From the NCBI RefSeq assembly GCF_014851905.1, contig NZ_JACVAQ010000002.1, positions 434,001 to 498,000 of the forward strand: 64,000 nt of DNA. Direction: 5' to 3'. This document shows positions 53,565-61,838 of the stretch, piece by piece. Under the pieces are notes generated by a model that was not told the DNA's origin, searched no databases, and saw only the letters and a program-made list of their open reading frames with translations. How positions within the stretch are numbered: the first letter of the stretch is position 1; each line of letters starts with the position of its first letter. Source of the DNA: Pseudomonas sp. PDM14. Its GTDB lineage: Bacteria; Pseudomonadota; Gammaproteobacteria; Pseudomonadales; Pseudomonadaceae. A program made the translations under genes and the position numbers.

Positions 53565-55004
53565 ATGCAGCAGGGCCTTTTGACCACTTTCATGCCGCGT
53601 GCCGAGCTGAATCCCAGCGATCAGCTGCTCAGCCGCATGCTCGCCTTCTTCTCCATCTGCGGCCTGGTCATCGGCCTCTACAGCGGCATCAAGTGGGGCC
53701 GCTTGGGCAACGATGCGCTGATGCAGGGCTCGTTTCTGCTGATCGTCGGCATGCCCCTGGTGCTGGCGGTGCTGCGCAGCGGCATCCTGCCGGTGCGCGG
53801 CGTGGCCAACCTCTCGCTGGCGCTGATCAGCAGCTACGCCATGGTGCTGATCTACCACCTCGGCGGTCTGCATTCGGCCCACGTGTTCTGGCCCTTGGTG
53901 GTGATCGGCTTCGCCTACCTGTTGCTCGGCGGGCGCAGTGCGGCATTCTGGAGCCTGCTGCAGCTGCTCTTCGTGTTCTGGCTGATCCGCCTGGACCGCA
54001 GCGGCGCCGTGCTGCCGAGCTTCGAACTGAGTGCGCGCGATGCCATGCTCAACGAATACTCGGGCTACATGCTGCCGGTGATCACTGCCTGGCTGGCCCA
54101 GTGGTACAGCGCGCGGGTGCGCCAGCAGGCGCTGGATGGCGCCCAGGTCAACCTTGAGGAAGCCGAAGCCGTCGGCAAGCAGGCCACACTGAGCAGCCAG
54201 CAACTGGCTTCGCTGTTCGAGGAGATCCGCCACAGCGCCGGCGACCTGCGCCAGCTTTCGCAGCAGCTCTACGGCACCCTGGACAGCATGCGCGCGCGTT
54301 GCCAGAGCATCGACCAGGACGTGCAGCAGCAGGCCGATGCCATGCAGCAACTCGACCTCGCCGTGCACCAGGTGCTCGACAACCTCGCCGACAGCACCGC
54401 ACGCATGCAGCAGCTGAGCCAGGACACCCAGCACAGCAGCCGCGAGGTGAACAACTGCGCCGAGCGCATGCAGGACGCCCAGCAGAGCATGCAGGCGATC
54501 CAGCAGAGCAACCAGCGCATCGCCGAATCGATGCAGATGATCAGCGCCATTGCCCAGCAGACCAACCTGCTGGCGCTCAACGCCGCCATCGAAGCGGCGC
54601 GCGCCGGCGAGCATGGCCGCGGTTTCGCCGTGGTGGCGGATGAAGTGCGCAGCCTCTCCCAGCGCAGCAACCAGACCGCCGATACGGTGCAGAGCGTGCT
54701 CAGCCAGTCGCAGCAGATCGTCGACACCGGCGCCACCCAAGTCAGCGACGTGGGCGAAGCACTGAGCGGCAATGCGGCGCTGACCGAGAACCTCTCCAGC
54801 TCGATCCTGCAGCACAGCAGCGCGCTGGATCAGGCCCACCGGCAACTGGCCCAGGTGCGCGACAACAGTGCCGCGCAACGCGAAGCCAGCCAGCGCCAGC
54901 GCGAAGCCAGCGCCGAGCTGCTGCAGGCCCAGGAGTCCCTGGTGGCGCTGGGCGAGCGTCTGGAACAGCTGTCTCACCAGTTGCACCAGCGCGTGGCGGA
55001 GTGA
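53565..55004 (+). CDS. Methyl-accepting chemotaxis protein without a large periplasmic domain
   Basis: The 479-residue chemoreceptor has about six N-terminal helices (~22-190) with short loops, no clear HAMP domain, and a long cytoplasmic coiled coil. The hairpin tip is [40 protein letters not shown]. Lack of a periplasmic ligand domain suggests sensing within or near the membrane. A FliA-type promoter precedes it, which ties it to motility. Confidence 0.92.
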   Translation: MQQGLLTTFMPRAELNPSDQLLSRMLAFFSICGLVIGLYSGIKWGRLGNDALMQGSFLLIVGMPLVLAVLRSGILPVRGVANLSLALISSYAMVLIYHLGGLHSAHVFWPLVVIGFAYLLLGGRSAAFWSLLQLLFVFWLIRLDRSGAVLPSFELSARDAMLNEYSGYMLPVITAWLAQWYSARVRQQALDGAQVNLEEAEAVGKQATLSSQQLASLFEEIRHSAGDLRQLSQQLYGTLDSMRARCQSIDQDVQQQADAMQQLDLAVHQVLDNLADSTARMQQLSQDTQHSSREVNNCAERMQDAQQSMQAIQQSNQRIAESMQMISAIAQQTNLLALNAAIEAARAGEHGRGFAVVADEVRSLSQRSNQTADTVQSVLSQSQQIVDTGATQVSDVGEALSGNAALTENLSSSILQHSSALDQAHRQLAQVRDNSAAQREASQRQREASAELLQAQESLVALGERLEQLSHQLHQRVAE

Positions 55005-55074
55005 TCACCCGAGGAAACATCCGGGCACGATTGCCCCGCCGCTGAAACTTTATCCGGGTCGGCTGTTGTCGTAA

Positions 55075-55103
55075 AAACGGTGCCTGCACGCGCGGCACCG
55101 TTT
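55075..55103. terminator. Perfect 10-bp hairpin after the chemoreceptor gene
   Basis: AAACGGTGCC pairs with GGCACCGTTT around nine bases, 71 bases after the chemoreceptor stop. The short T-run suggests a weak terminator; an operator for the next gene (start 55135) is also possible. Confidence 0.55.
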
Positions 55104-55134
55104 GCGCACTCCAGCCCCCGATAAGGTTTTAACA

Positions 55135-56139
55135 ATGAACAGATTCGTCATGGCGCTGACCCTGAGCCTCGGCGCCGCCTTCGCCCATGCCGATGCACCG
55201 GCCAGCTACGGTGCCAAGCTCGAAGGTTTCGACTACCCCTACCCGCTGCAGCAGTTCAGCCTCGATTCACAGGGCCAGGCCCTGTCCATGGCCTACCTGG
55301 ATGTCGCCGCCAAGGCGCCCGCCAATGGTCGCACGGTGGTGCTGCTACACGGCAAGAACTTCTGCGCCGCGACCTGGGAACACTCGATCAAGGTGCTCAG
55401 CGAGTCCGGCTACCGGGTCATCGCCCCGGACCAGATCGGCTTCTGCGCCTCGTCCAAACCGCGTGGCTACCAGTTCAGCTTCAACCAGCTGGCGCACAAC
55501 ACCCAGGCGCTGCTCACCGCCAAGGGCGTGAGCAAGGCCACGGTGATCGGCCACTCCATGGGCGGCATGCTCGCCGCACGCTACGCCATCAACTACCCGC
55601 AGGCGGTCGAGCAGCTGGTGCTGGTCAACCCCATCGGCCTGGAGGACTGGCAGGCCGCCGGCGTGCCCTACGCGACCATCGACCAGCTCTACCAGGGCGA
55701 GCTGAAAACCAGCTACGACAGCATCAAGGCCTACCAGCTGAAGTTCTACTACAACGGCCACTGGAAGCCCGAGTACGGCCGCTGGGTGTCGATGCTCGCC
55801 GGCATGTACAACGGCCCGGACAAGGAGATCGTCGCCTGGAACCAGGCGCAGACCTCGGACATGGTGTTCACCCAGCCGGTGATCCACGAATTCGGCCGCA
55901 TCGCCGCACCCACCCTGCTGCTAATCGGCGGCAAGGACCGCACCGCACCCGGCGCCGCCCGTGCGCCGGAAACCGTGGCCAAGGCCCTCGGCAACTACCC
56001 GGTACTGGGTCGCCAGGCGGCCGAGTTGCTGGCCCAGGGCACGCTGGTCGAGTTCCCCGAGCTGGGCCACTCGCCGCAGGTCGAGGCACCGGAGAAATTC
56101 CACGAAGCGCTGCTCAAGGGCCTCGAGGCGCTGAAGTAA
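55135..56139 (+). CDS. Exported alpha/beta hydrolase
   Basis: The 334-residue protein has a signal peptide (MNRFVMALTLSLGAAFAHADA). It has the fold's HG motif (VVLLHGKNF), the nucleophile elbow GHSMGG (Ser ~142), Asp in LIGGKDRTAPG and His in ELGHSPQ. It should be a periplasmic or secreted esterase-like enzyme; the substrate is unknown. ATG 55135 is preferred over the in-frame start at 55102 because it gives the signal peptide and lies after the hairpin. It is convergent with speE. Confidence 0.9.
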   Translation: MNRFVMALTLSLGAAFAHADAPASYGAKLEGFDYPYPLQQFSLDSQGQALSMAYLDVAAKAPANGRTVVLLHGKNFCAATWEHSIKVLSESGYRVIAPDQIGFCASSKPRGYQFSFNQLAHNTQALLTAKGVSKATVIGHSMGGMLAARYAINYPQAVEQLVLVNPIGLEDWQAAGVPYATIDQLYQGELKTSYDSIKAYQLKFYYNGHWKPEYGRWVSMLAGMYNGPDKEIVAWNQAQTSDMVFTQPVIHEFGRIAAPTLLLIGGKDRTAPGAARAPETVAKALGNYPVLGRQAAELLAQGTLVEFPELGHSPQVEAPEKFHEALLKGLEALK

Positions 56140-56143
56140 CCCC

Positions 56144-56172
56144 GTAGGGTGGGTCACGCTCCATCGATCCAC
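56144..56172. repeat. Degenerate relative of the GGTGGATG repeat
   Basis: GTAGGGTGGGTCACGCTCC...GATCCACC resembles the reverse complement of the repeats at 4856 and 16291 (GTAGGGTGGATGTCGCTTC), with several changes. It lies at the 3' end of the hydrolase gene. Confidence 0.45.
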
Positions 56173-56302
56173 CAGACAATGCCTCACGGAAATGCCGCGT
56201 CGTGCGCCGGCTTGCCGATGTCACCCGCACACCCCGTAAAGCGCTGCGCACGGCGCACTCTACATCGCGTTCAACAGGCGTGAATGCGGTTGCAACAGCC
56301 AC

Positions 56303-56330
56303 AAAAAAGCCGGCGCAAGCCGGCTTTTTC
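56303..56330. terminator. Bidirectional intrinsic terminator between the hydrolase gene and speE
   Basis: GCCGGC pairs with GCCGGC around GCAA, with six A before and five T after. It serves both convergent genes. Confidence 0.9.
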
Positions 56331-56344
56331 ATGCCCGTACGACC

Positions 56345-57205
56345 TCAGTCGTTGCTCGGCTTGTTCACCGCCTGCAGTACGTACTGCGGCAGGGCGAACG
56401 CGCCCAGGTGGATTTCCGGGTTGTAGTAACGGGTGATGATGCCGGCACCGGCAAAGCGCTGGCGCAGGGTGTCCAGCGGCAGCTTGCGGTAATCGGCCAC
56501 GGTACTGCCCCAGGCGAAGGTCATGCTGCCGCCGATGTAGGTCGGCACCGCCGCGGTGTAGAAGTGCCAGTCGGCGAACAGCCCGTCCATGCGCCCGGCG
56601 GTGGTCTGCACCTCGGACAGCTGCATGAACGGCGTGCCGTTTTGCGTGACCAGGATGCCGCCATCGTTCAGGCAGCGGCGGCAGGCTTGGTAGAAGTTCT
56701 CCGAAAACAGCACTTCGCCCGGCCCGATCGGGTCGGTGGAGTCGGAGATGATCACGTCGAACTTCTCCGTGGTGGTAGCCACGAAGTTCATGCCGTCGTC
56801 GATCACCAGGTTCAGGCGCGGGTCGTCGAACGCGCCGCAGGAATGGTTGGGCAGGAACTCGCGGCACATGTCGACCACAGTGCCGTCGATCTCGACCATG
56901 GTGATGCTGTCCACGCTGCGATGGCGCCGCACTTCACGCAGGATGCCACCGTCGCCCCCACCGATGATCAGTACGCGCTGGGCATTGCCATGGGCCAGGA
57001 TCGGCACGTGGGTGAGCATCTCGTGGTAGATGAATTCATCGGCCTCGGTGGTCTGGATCACGCCGTCCAGGGCCATCACGCGGCCCATGCGGGCGTTCTC
57101 GAAGATCACCAGATGCTGGTGCTCGGTGCGCACCTCGTGCAGCAGCTTGTCCATGCGAAAACGCTGGCCATAGCCTTCGTAGAGAGTTTCCTGGTAGTCG
57201 CTCAT
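56345..57205 (-). CDS. speE: Spermidine synthase (polyamine aminopropyltransferase)
   Basis: The 286-residue enzyme transfers an aminopropyl group from decarboxylated SAM to putrescine. It has the N-terminal [20 protein letters not shown], the SAM-binding [10 protein letters not shown] near 87, DDGMNF and the catalytic [14 protein letters not shown] (Asp). ATG 57205 follows GGAGGA-type sequence (reverse of TCCTCC) and gives the family length. Confidence 0.95.
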   Translation of the reverse strand: MSDYQETLYEGYGQRFRMDKLLHEVRTEHQHLVIFENARMGRVMALDGVIQTTEADEFIYHEMLTHVPILAHGNAQRVLIIGGGDGGILREVRRHRSVDSITMVEIDGTVVDMCREFLPNHSCGAFDDPRLNLVIDDGMNFVATTTEKFDVIISDSTDPIGPGEVLFSENFYQACRRCLNDGGILVTQNGTPFMQLSEVQTTAGRMDGLFADWHFYTAAVPTYIGGSMTFAWGSTVADYRKLPLDTLRQRFAGAGIITRYYNPEIHLGAFALPQYVLQAVNKPSND

Positions 57206-57362
57206 GGGAGTCCTCCGGAACGCGGGTGGATTCGGACGGCGCAGCAAAGCCGCCCGCCCATGAAGAAGGCGCGCATTGTAAGGGCATACTCGGAGTGGCT
57301 CCACCGCCATGCTGCGTCGGCATGTGTAGGCGGCGGATACCGGGCGTTACAGCGTTATCGCG

Positions 57363-57554
57363 CTAGATGCGCACATCGCCTCGCGGGCCGGCCAGGGCCC
57401 AGATGATCAGCCCGACCACGGGCAGAAAGAGGATCAGCAGCACCCACAGCACCTTGATCCCAACTTCCGCGCTGCTGCGCACGATATGCAGGATTGCCCA
57501 GATATCCAGGGCGAGGATCGCCAGACCGATCAGACCGCTCAATGCTGAGCCCAT
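57363..57554 (-). CDS. Small PLDc_N-domain membrane protein
   Basis: The 63-residue protein has two helices (~5-25 and ~33-55) ending in VLLILFLPVVGLIIWALAGPR, which matches the phospholipase D-nuclease N-terminal domain found alone in many bacteria. It has no catalytic domain. ATG 57554 is chosen because it is followed directly by the hydrophobic segment. The function is unknown. Confidence 0.85.
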   Translation of the reverse strand: MGSALSGLIGLAILALDIWAILHIVRSSAEVGIKVLWVLLILFLPVVGLIIWALAGPRGDVRI

Positions 57555-57785
57555 GGGGAAACTCCTGTCAGGGAAACTGTCTGACGAGCATAGCCCGAGG
57601 GCTTGCCGTACACATCCGCCCGCCAGCAAGACCCTGATAAAACGGTTACATGCGACATATTTCTATGTTTTCACGACAAGATGTGACTCCAAGGTCAGGT
57701 TCCGCCATCAACGCTATACAGGCCACCGGTAGCGCGTTCTCTCGATGGCCGGATTGCATATCGGGCCCCCATGGAGAATGACCCT

Positions 57786-58052
57786 ATGAACACCCTGCTC
57801 CGCGTCAACGAAGCACTGATTATCGCCGGCCGCGCCTTTCAACCTTTTCAATGCGTGGCCTGGTCCCAGCAGGACGGCGCCGGCGAGCTGAACCTCACGG
57901 TGATCGACCGCACCAACACCCGCGTCGGCCAGACCCGCATCGCCAGCAGCACCTACCGTGATCCGGCCCAGCTGGCCAGCGCCCTGCGGCAATCACGCGA
58001 ACAGCTGAGCCAGCAAGGCTACAGCCTGGAGCCGTGGAGCATGCCCGAATAA
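57786..58052 (+). CDS. Small conserved protein, tandem paralogue A
   Basis: The 88-residue protein has no signal peptide. Its C-terminal half has the pattern Y-x-D-x-A-x-L-A...RxxLxxxGYSLEPWSMP. The same ending occurs in the protein at 58235-58516. It starts at ATG 57786 behind GGAGA. I do not recognise a family. A hairpin CCGGCGGGTA/TACCCGCCGG (58074-58100) separates it from its paralogue. Confidence 0.75.
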   Translation: MNTLLRVNEALIIAGRAFQPFQCVAWSQQDGAGELNLTVIDRTNTRVGQTRIASSTYRDPAQLASALRQSREQLSQQGYSLEPWSMPE

Positions 58053-58231
58053 GGCACACTCCCGCTCCAGTACCCGGCGGGTAAGCGCAGTACCCGCCGG
58101 CGCTTCACGCCGCAACACCTCCTCGCTCCACCTCGCCACTCACGCCTCGCCGACACCGGCAAAATCGCCAGCGAACCTATTGCCGCACCGCCACGTCTAT
58201 CCAGTAGAGCCCGATAGATGGAGGAGCAGGC

Positions 58232-58516
58232 ATGAGCCTTACCTTGAGCCTCGAAGAAGCGCTCGGCGTCGTCCAGCAGGCCTTCCTGCCGCACCGCTGT
58301 GAAACCACCGCGCACAACGAAGACGCCAGCTTCGCCTTCCGCGTGTTCGACGACAGCGAAGTCGAGCTGCTCTCCCAGTGCCATGTCGCCCGCACCCAGT
58401 ACAGCGACGCCACGCGCCTGGCCGGATTGATCGAGCTGGCGCGCCTGGAGCTGAGCAAGGACGGTTACGAACTGACGCCCTGGTCGATGCCCGGCAGCAA
58501 CCCACAGCCCTTCTGA
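58232..58516 (+). CDS. Small conserved protein, tandem paralogue B
   Basis: The 94-residue protein shares with its neighbour the segment QYSDATRLAGLIELARLELSKDGYELTPWSMP (shown by the common DxxxLA...GYxLxPWSMP pattern). The N-terminal half (SLTLSLEEALGVVQQAFLPHRCETT) corresponds to ALIIAGRAFQPFQCVAW in A, both with a central F-x-P-x-x-C. GGAGGAG precedes the ATG. It is 11 bases upstream of the YetF-like gene and probably cotranscribed with it. Confidence 0.75.
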   Translation: MSLTLSLEEALGVVQQAFLPHRCETTAHNEDASFAFRVFDDSEVELLSQCHVARTQYSDATRLAGLIELARLELSKDGYELTPWSMPGSNPQPF

Positions 58517-58527
58517 AGGAACACCGC

Positions 58528-59220
58528 ATGGAAGCCTTCGACTGGCAGCGCATGCTCCTGGATGAGTTCCCCCCGGCCTTTCTCGGCGAAGTCGTATTGC
58601 GCGCGCTATTCGCCTACGTGGCCGTCTTCGCCTTCCTGAAAATCTCCGGGCGCCGCGGAGTCCGTCAGCTGTCGCTGTTCGAAGTGGTGGTGATCCTCAC
58701 CCTCGGCTCGGCGGCCGGCGACGTGTCTTTCTATGAAGACGTGCCGCTGCTGCCGATCGTCGTGGTGTTCGCCACCCTGCTGATGCTCTACCGCCTGACC
58801 ACCAGCCTGATGAAACGCAGCGCGCGCTTCGGCGGCTGGGTCGAGGGGCAGCCGGTGGTGATCATTCGCGACGGCCTCTACGAGCTGCATGTACTGGCCG
58901 AGCAGAATATCTCCAGCGACGAGTTCTACATGGAGCTGCGCCAGGCCGGCGTCGAGCACTTGGGTCAGGTACGCCTGGGCATTCTCGAGGTCAACGGCGA
59001 CGTCAGTCTGTACTTCCAGGACGTCTGCGATACACGCCCGGGCCTCTCGGTACTGCCCGAGCCGCTGCGCCCGACCTTCCACCTGATCCCCACCAAAGGC
59101 CTCTACGCCTGCACCCACTGCGGCCACACCCAAGAGCTGGTCGCCGGCCAATCCGCCGCCTGCACGCGCTGCCACAGCACCCTGTGGAGCGACGCACTGA
59201 ATAGAGAGCGCACCCGATGA
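58528..59220 (+). CDS. DUF421/YetF-like membrane protein with a C-terminal zinc ribbon
   Basis: The 230-residue protein has three N-terminal helices (~20-40, 48-65, 72-92). The DUF421 domain contains KISGRRGVRQLSLFEVVVILTLGSAAGD, SDEFYMELRQAGVEHLGQVRLGILEVNGDVSLY. A C-terminal CTHCGHTQ...CTRCHS (~193-213) looks like a zinc ribbon or rubredoxin-like knuckle, an addition to the basic YetF fold. The stop overlaps the ATG of topoisomerase IB (ATGA), showing translational coupling. Confidence 0.88.
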   Translation: MEAFDWQRMLLDEFPPAFLGEVVLRALFAYVAVFAFLKISGRRGVRQLSLFEVVVILTLGSAAGDVSFYEDVPLLPIVVVFATLLMLYRLTTSLMKRSARFGGWVEGQPVVIIRDGLYELHVLAEQNISSDEFYMELRQAGVEHLGQVRLGILEVNGDVSLYFQDVCDTRPGLSVLPEPLRPTFHLIPTKGLYACTHCGHTQELVAGQSAACTRCHSTLWSDALNRERTR

Positions 59221-60305
59221 CCGCCATCGCCCCACCGCTGGCCGAGGGCACGCGGCCGGTACCCGAAAGCGAGGCATGCGACACCGGCACCCTGCTGTGC
59301 CCCGCCTTGCCGCCCGATCTGCGCTACGTCGACGACCGCCAGCCCGGCATTCGCCGACGCAAAGTGCGCGGCAAATTTGCCTATTTCGCTGCCGACGGCG
59401 AGCGCATCCGCGATGAAGAGGAAATCCGCCGGATCAATCAGCTGGCGATTCCGCCGGCCTACAGCGACGTGTGGATCTGCGCCGACTCCAAGGGCCACTT
59501 GCAGGCCGTGGGCCGCGATGCGCGTGGGCGCAAGCAATACCGCTACCACCCACGCTGGCGGGAAATCCGCGACAGCGACAAGTACGAACGCCTGCTCGAC
59601 TTCGGCCGCGCCCTGCCCAAGCTGCGCGAACAGGTCGATCAACACCTGAGCTTGCGCGATCACGGCCATGACAAGGTGATGGCCACCGTGGTGGCCCTGC
59701 TCGACTCGACGCTGATCCGCGTCGGCAACCAGCAGTACGCCCGCGAGAACAAATCCTTCGGCCTGACCACCCTGCGCAACCGCCATGTCGAGGTGGCGGG
59801 CAACTCGATCCGTTTCCACTTCCGCGGCAAGAGCGGCATCGAGCACCAGGTCAGCCTCAGCCATCCGCGCCTGGCCCGTGTGGTGCGACGCTGCATGGAG
59901 CTGCCCGGCCAGCATCTGTTCCAGTACCTCGATGACAACGGCGAGCGCCGCGCGGTCAGTTCGGCGGACGTCAACCTGTACCTGCAGACCCACACCGGCA
60001 GCGACTTCACCGCCAAGGACTACCGCACCTGGGCCGGCACCGCGCTGGCCCTGCAGCAATTGCGTGAGGTGGCGGTGGACGACGACAGCAACGCCAAGCA
60101 GCGCGTGGTGGAGATCGTCAAGCAGGTGGCCAAGCAGCTCGGCAACACGCCGGCGATCTGCCGCAAGTGTTACATCCACCCGGCAGTGATCGAGGCGTTT
60201 CTCGCAGGCGAGCTGGGCAACGTGCGCGCCGGCGGCGTGCGCAAGGGTCTGCGCGAGGAAGAAAGCATGCTGATGCGCTTTCTCGAACAGCTGCCAGCCA
60301 GCTGA
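59217..60305 (+). CDS. DNA topoisomerase IB (poxvirus/bacterial type)
   Basis: The 362-residue enzyme relaxes supercoils by a 3'-phosphotyrosine mechanism. Expected catalytic residues are visible: Arg in TLIRVGNQQYA, Lys in LTTLRNRHVE region, Arg in KDYRTWAGT, and the His/Tyr segment CRKCYIHPAVIEAF with Tyr at 319. The N-terminal RRKVRGKFAYFAADGERI is the family's DNA-binding start. Bacterial topoisomerase IB occurs sporadically. It is coupled to the YetF-like gene. Confidence 0.92.
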   Translation: MTAIAPPLAEGTRPVPESEACDTGTLLCPALPPDLRYVDDRQPGIRRRKVRGKFAYFAADGERIRDEEEIRRINQLAIPPAYSDVWICADSKGHLQAVGRDARGRKQYRYHPRWREIRDSDKYERLLDFGRALPKLREQVDQHLSLRDHGHDKVMATVVALLDSTLIRVGNQQYARENKSFGLTTLRNRHVEVAGNSIRFHFRGKSGIEHQVSLSHPRLARVVRRCMELPGQHLFQYLDDNGERRAVSSADVNLYLQTHTGSDFTAKDYRTWAGTALALQQLREVAVDDDSNAKQRVVEIVKQVAKQLGNTPAICRKCYIHPAVIEAFLAGELGNVRAGGVRKGLREEESMLMRFLEQLPAS

Positions 60306-60389
60306 TTGGCCATATCTGTGGGGTTATTGTCCTTGTAGCCACGCCGCGCGCCGGACACACTGCGTCCATCACTCGCGCCGAGCCCACCC

Positions 60390-61409
60390 ATGGACGCCGT
60401 CAAAACCATCGCCTGCCTGATCTATCCCGATGTCATGAGCCTGGATGTCACCGGCCCGTTGCAGGTGTTCGCCTCAGCCAACGTCGAATGTCAGCGCCAG
60501 GGCCTGCCTGCGGCCTATCGCCTGCGCCTGCTGGCCGATGCGCCCGGTCCGATCGCCACCTCCGCCGGCTTCCAGCTGGTCGCCGAACAGGCCTGGTGCG
60601 CGACCGATCCCGCCAGCCTGGATACCCTGCTGGTGCCCGGCGGCCTCGGCGAAACCGCACAATTCGACAACCAGCCGCTCCTGGCCTGGCTGCGTGACGC
60701 CGAACCGCAAGTGCGCCGCTTCGGTTCGGTATGCTCCGGTGCGCTGATCCTCGCCTGCGCCGGCGTACTGGCCGGGCGCCGCGTCACCACCCACTGGGCC
60801 GATGCCGAAGCGCTGAGCGGTTACTGCGGCGTCGATGTCGATGCCAATCGTCTGCACACTTACGACCCCAGCGGCCGCGATGGCGACGCCCATGTCTTCA
60901 CCTCCGCCGGCGTCACCGCCGGTATCGACCTGGCCCTGGCGCTGGTCGAAGCGGATCTGGGCCGCAGCATGGCCCTGGTGGTCGCCCGGCGCCTGGTGCT
61001 GTACCTGCGCCGCCCCGGTGGCCAGGCGCAGTTCAGCCCGCTGCTGGCACCGGAACCGAGCCGCACGCCGAAGCTAGCCGCCCTGCTCGACTGGATTCCC
61101 GCCAACCTCGGCCACGACCTGTCCCTGGAAACACTGGCCAGCCAGGCGAGGATGGCGCCACGCAGCCTGTCGCGCGCGTTCGTCAGTGAACTGGGCATGG
61201 GCCCCGGTCGCTATGTCGAGCGTGTGCGCCTGGAAGCGGCACGCACGCTGCTGCAGGACGCCCAGGCGTCCATCGCCACCGTGGCGCGCCTGACCGGCTT
61301 CGGCCATGCGGAGAACCTGCGTCGCACCTTTCACAAACACCTGTCCGTCAGCCCCCAGGAATACGCCGAGCGCTTCGGCCGTTCCGCCCAGGAGAAACGC
61401 CATGCTTGA
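60390..61409 (+). CDS. GlxA-type transcriptional regulator (DJ-1/PfpI plus AraC HTH)
   Basis: The 339-residue protein has an N-terminal amidotransferase-like domain (IACLIYPDVMSLDVTGPLQVF, LLVPGGLGE, VCSGALILACAGVLAGRRVTTHW). The conserved Cys lies in the SVCSGA elbow. A C-terminal AraC helix-turn-helix pair follows (LSLETLASQARMAPRSLSRAF and IATVARLTGFGHAENLRRTFHKHLSVSPQEY). Regulators of this type often sense small nitrogenous compounds. Its stop lies inside the next gene's start, so they are coupled. Confidence 0.92.
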   Translation: MDAVKTIACLIYPDVMSLDVTGPLQVFASANVECQRQGLPAAYRLRLLADAPGPIATSAGFQLVAEQAWCATDPASLDTLLVPGGLGETAQFDNQPLLAWLRDAEPQVRRFGSVCSGALILACAGVLAGRRVTTHWADAEALSGYCGVDVDANRLHTYDPSGRDGDAHVFTSAGVTAGIDLALALVEADLGRSMALVVARRLVLYLRRPGGQAQFSPLLAPEPSRTPKLAALLDWIPANLGHDLSLETLASQARMAPRSLSRAFVSELGMGPGRYVERVRLEAARTLLQDAQASIATVARLTGFGHAENLRRTFHKHLSVSPQEYAERFGRSAQEKRHA

Positions 61410-61641
61410 ACTACGCCCCGGTTGCGAATGCTGTGACCGCGATCTGCCCGGTGACTCGACGGAGGCGCTGATCTGCTCGTTCGAATGCACCTTCTGCCGC
61501 GACTGCGCCGAGCAGCACCTGAACCTGCGCTGCCCGAACTGCAGCGGCGAACTGCTGCGCCGTCCGGCCCGCCCCGCCGACGCCCTGGCGCGCAACCCAG
61601 CCAGCGCCACTCGCGTGTTCAAACCCGCCGGTTGCGTCTGA
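61402..61641 (+). CDS. DUF1272 zinc-finger-like protein
   Basis: The 79-residue protein has eight Cys in pairs: CECC, CSFECTFCRDC and CPNC, with a His in EQHLNLRCP, the full DUF1272 pattern. It is probably a double zinc-binding fold. ATG 61402 lies behind AGGAGA and overlaps the regulator gene by eight bases. The function is unknown. Confidence 0.9.
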   Translation: MLELRPGCECCDRDLPGDSTEALICSFECTFCRDCAEQHLNLRCPNCSGELLRRPARPADALARNPASATRVFKPAGCV

Positions 61642-61718
61642 ATAGCGGTTCAACGCGCGACCCGGCTGCGTTTGGCCATCACTCGCGGTGCTGCAGGCCT
61701 GCTCCGGCGTCCCGTCAG

Positions 61719-61770
61719 GTGCGCCGTGCGCAGCAAGCCCGCAGGTAACCGCTGGTGCGCACGGCGCACC
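61719..61770. repeat. 15-bp perfect inverted repeat
   Basis: GGTGCGCCGTGCGCA (61719-61733) and TGCGCACGGCGCACC (61756-61770) are exact reverse complements, 22 bases apart. A related string, TGCGCACGGCGCACT, occurs near 56245. It lies between DUF1272 and the MFS gene. Confidence 0.65.
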
Positions 61771-61838
61771 CTGCGTGGGGCTTTCCAGGCTGTGGTCAGG
61801 GACCGCAAAGATCGTAATCAGGTTTCGAGGACGCCTTC

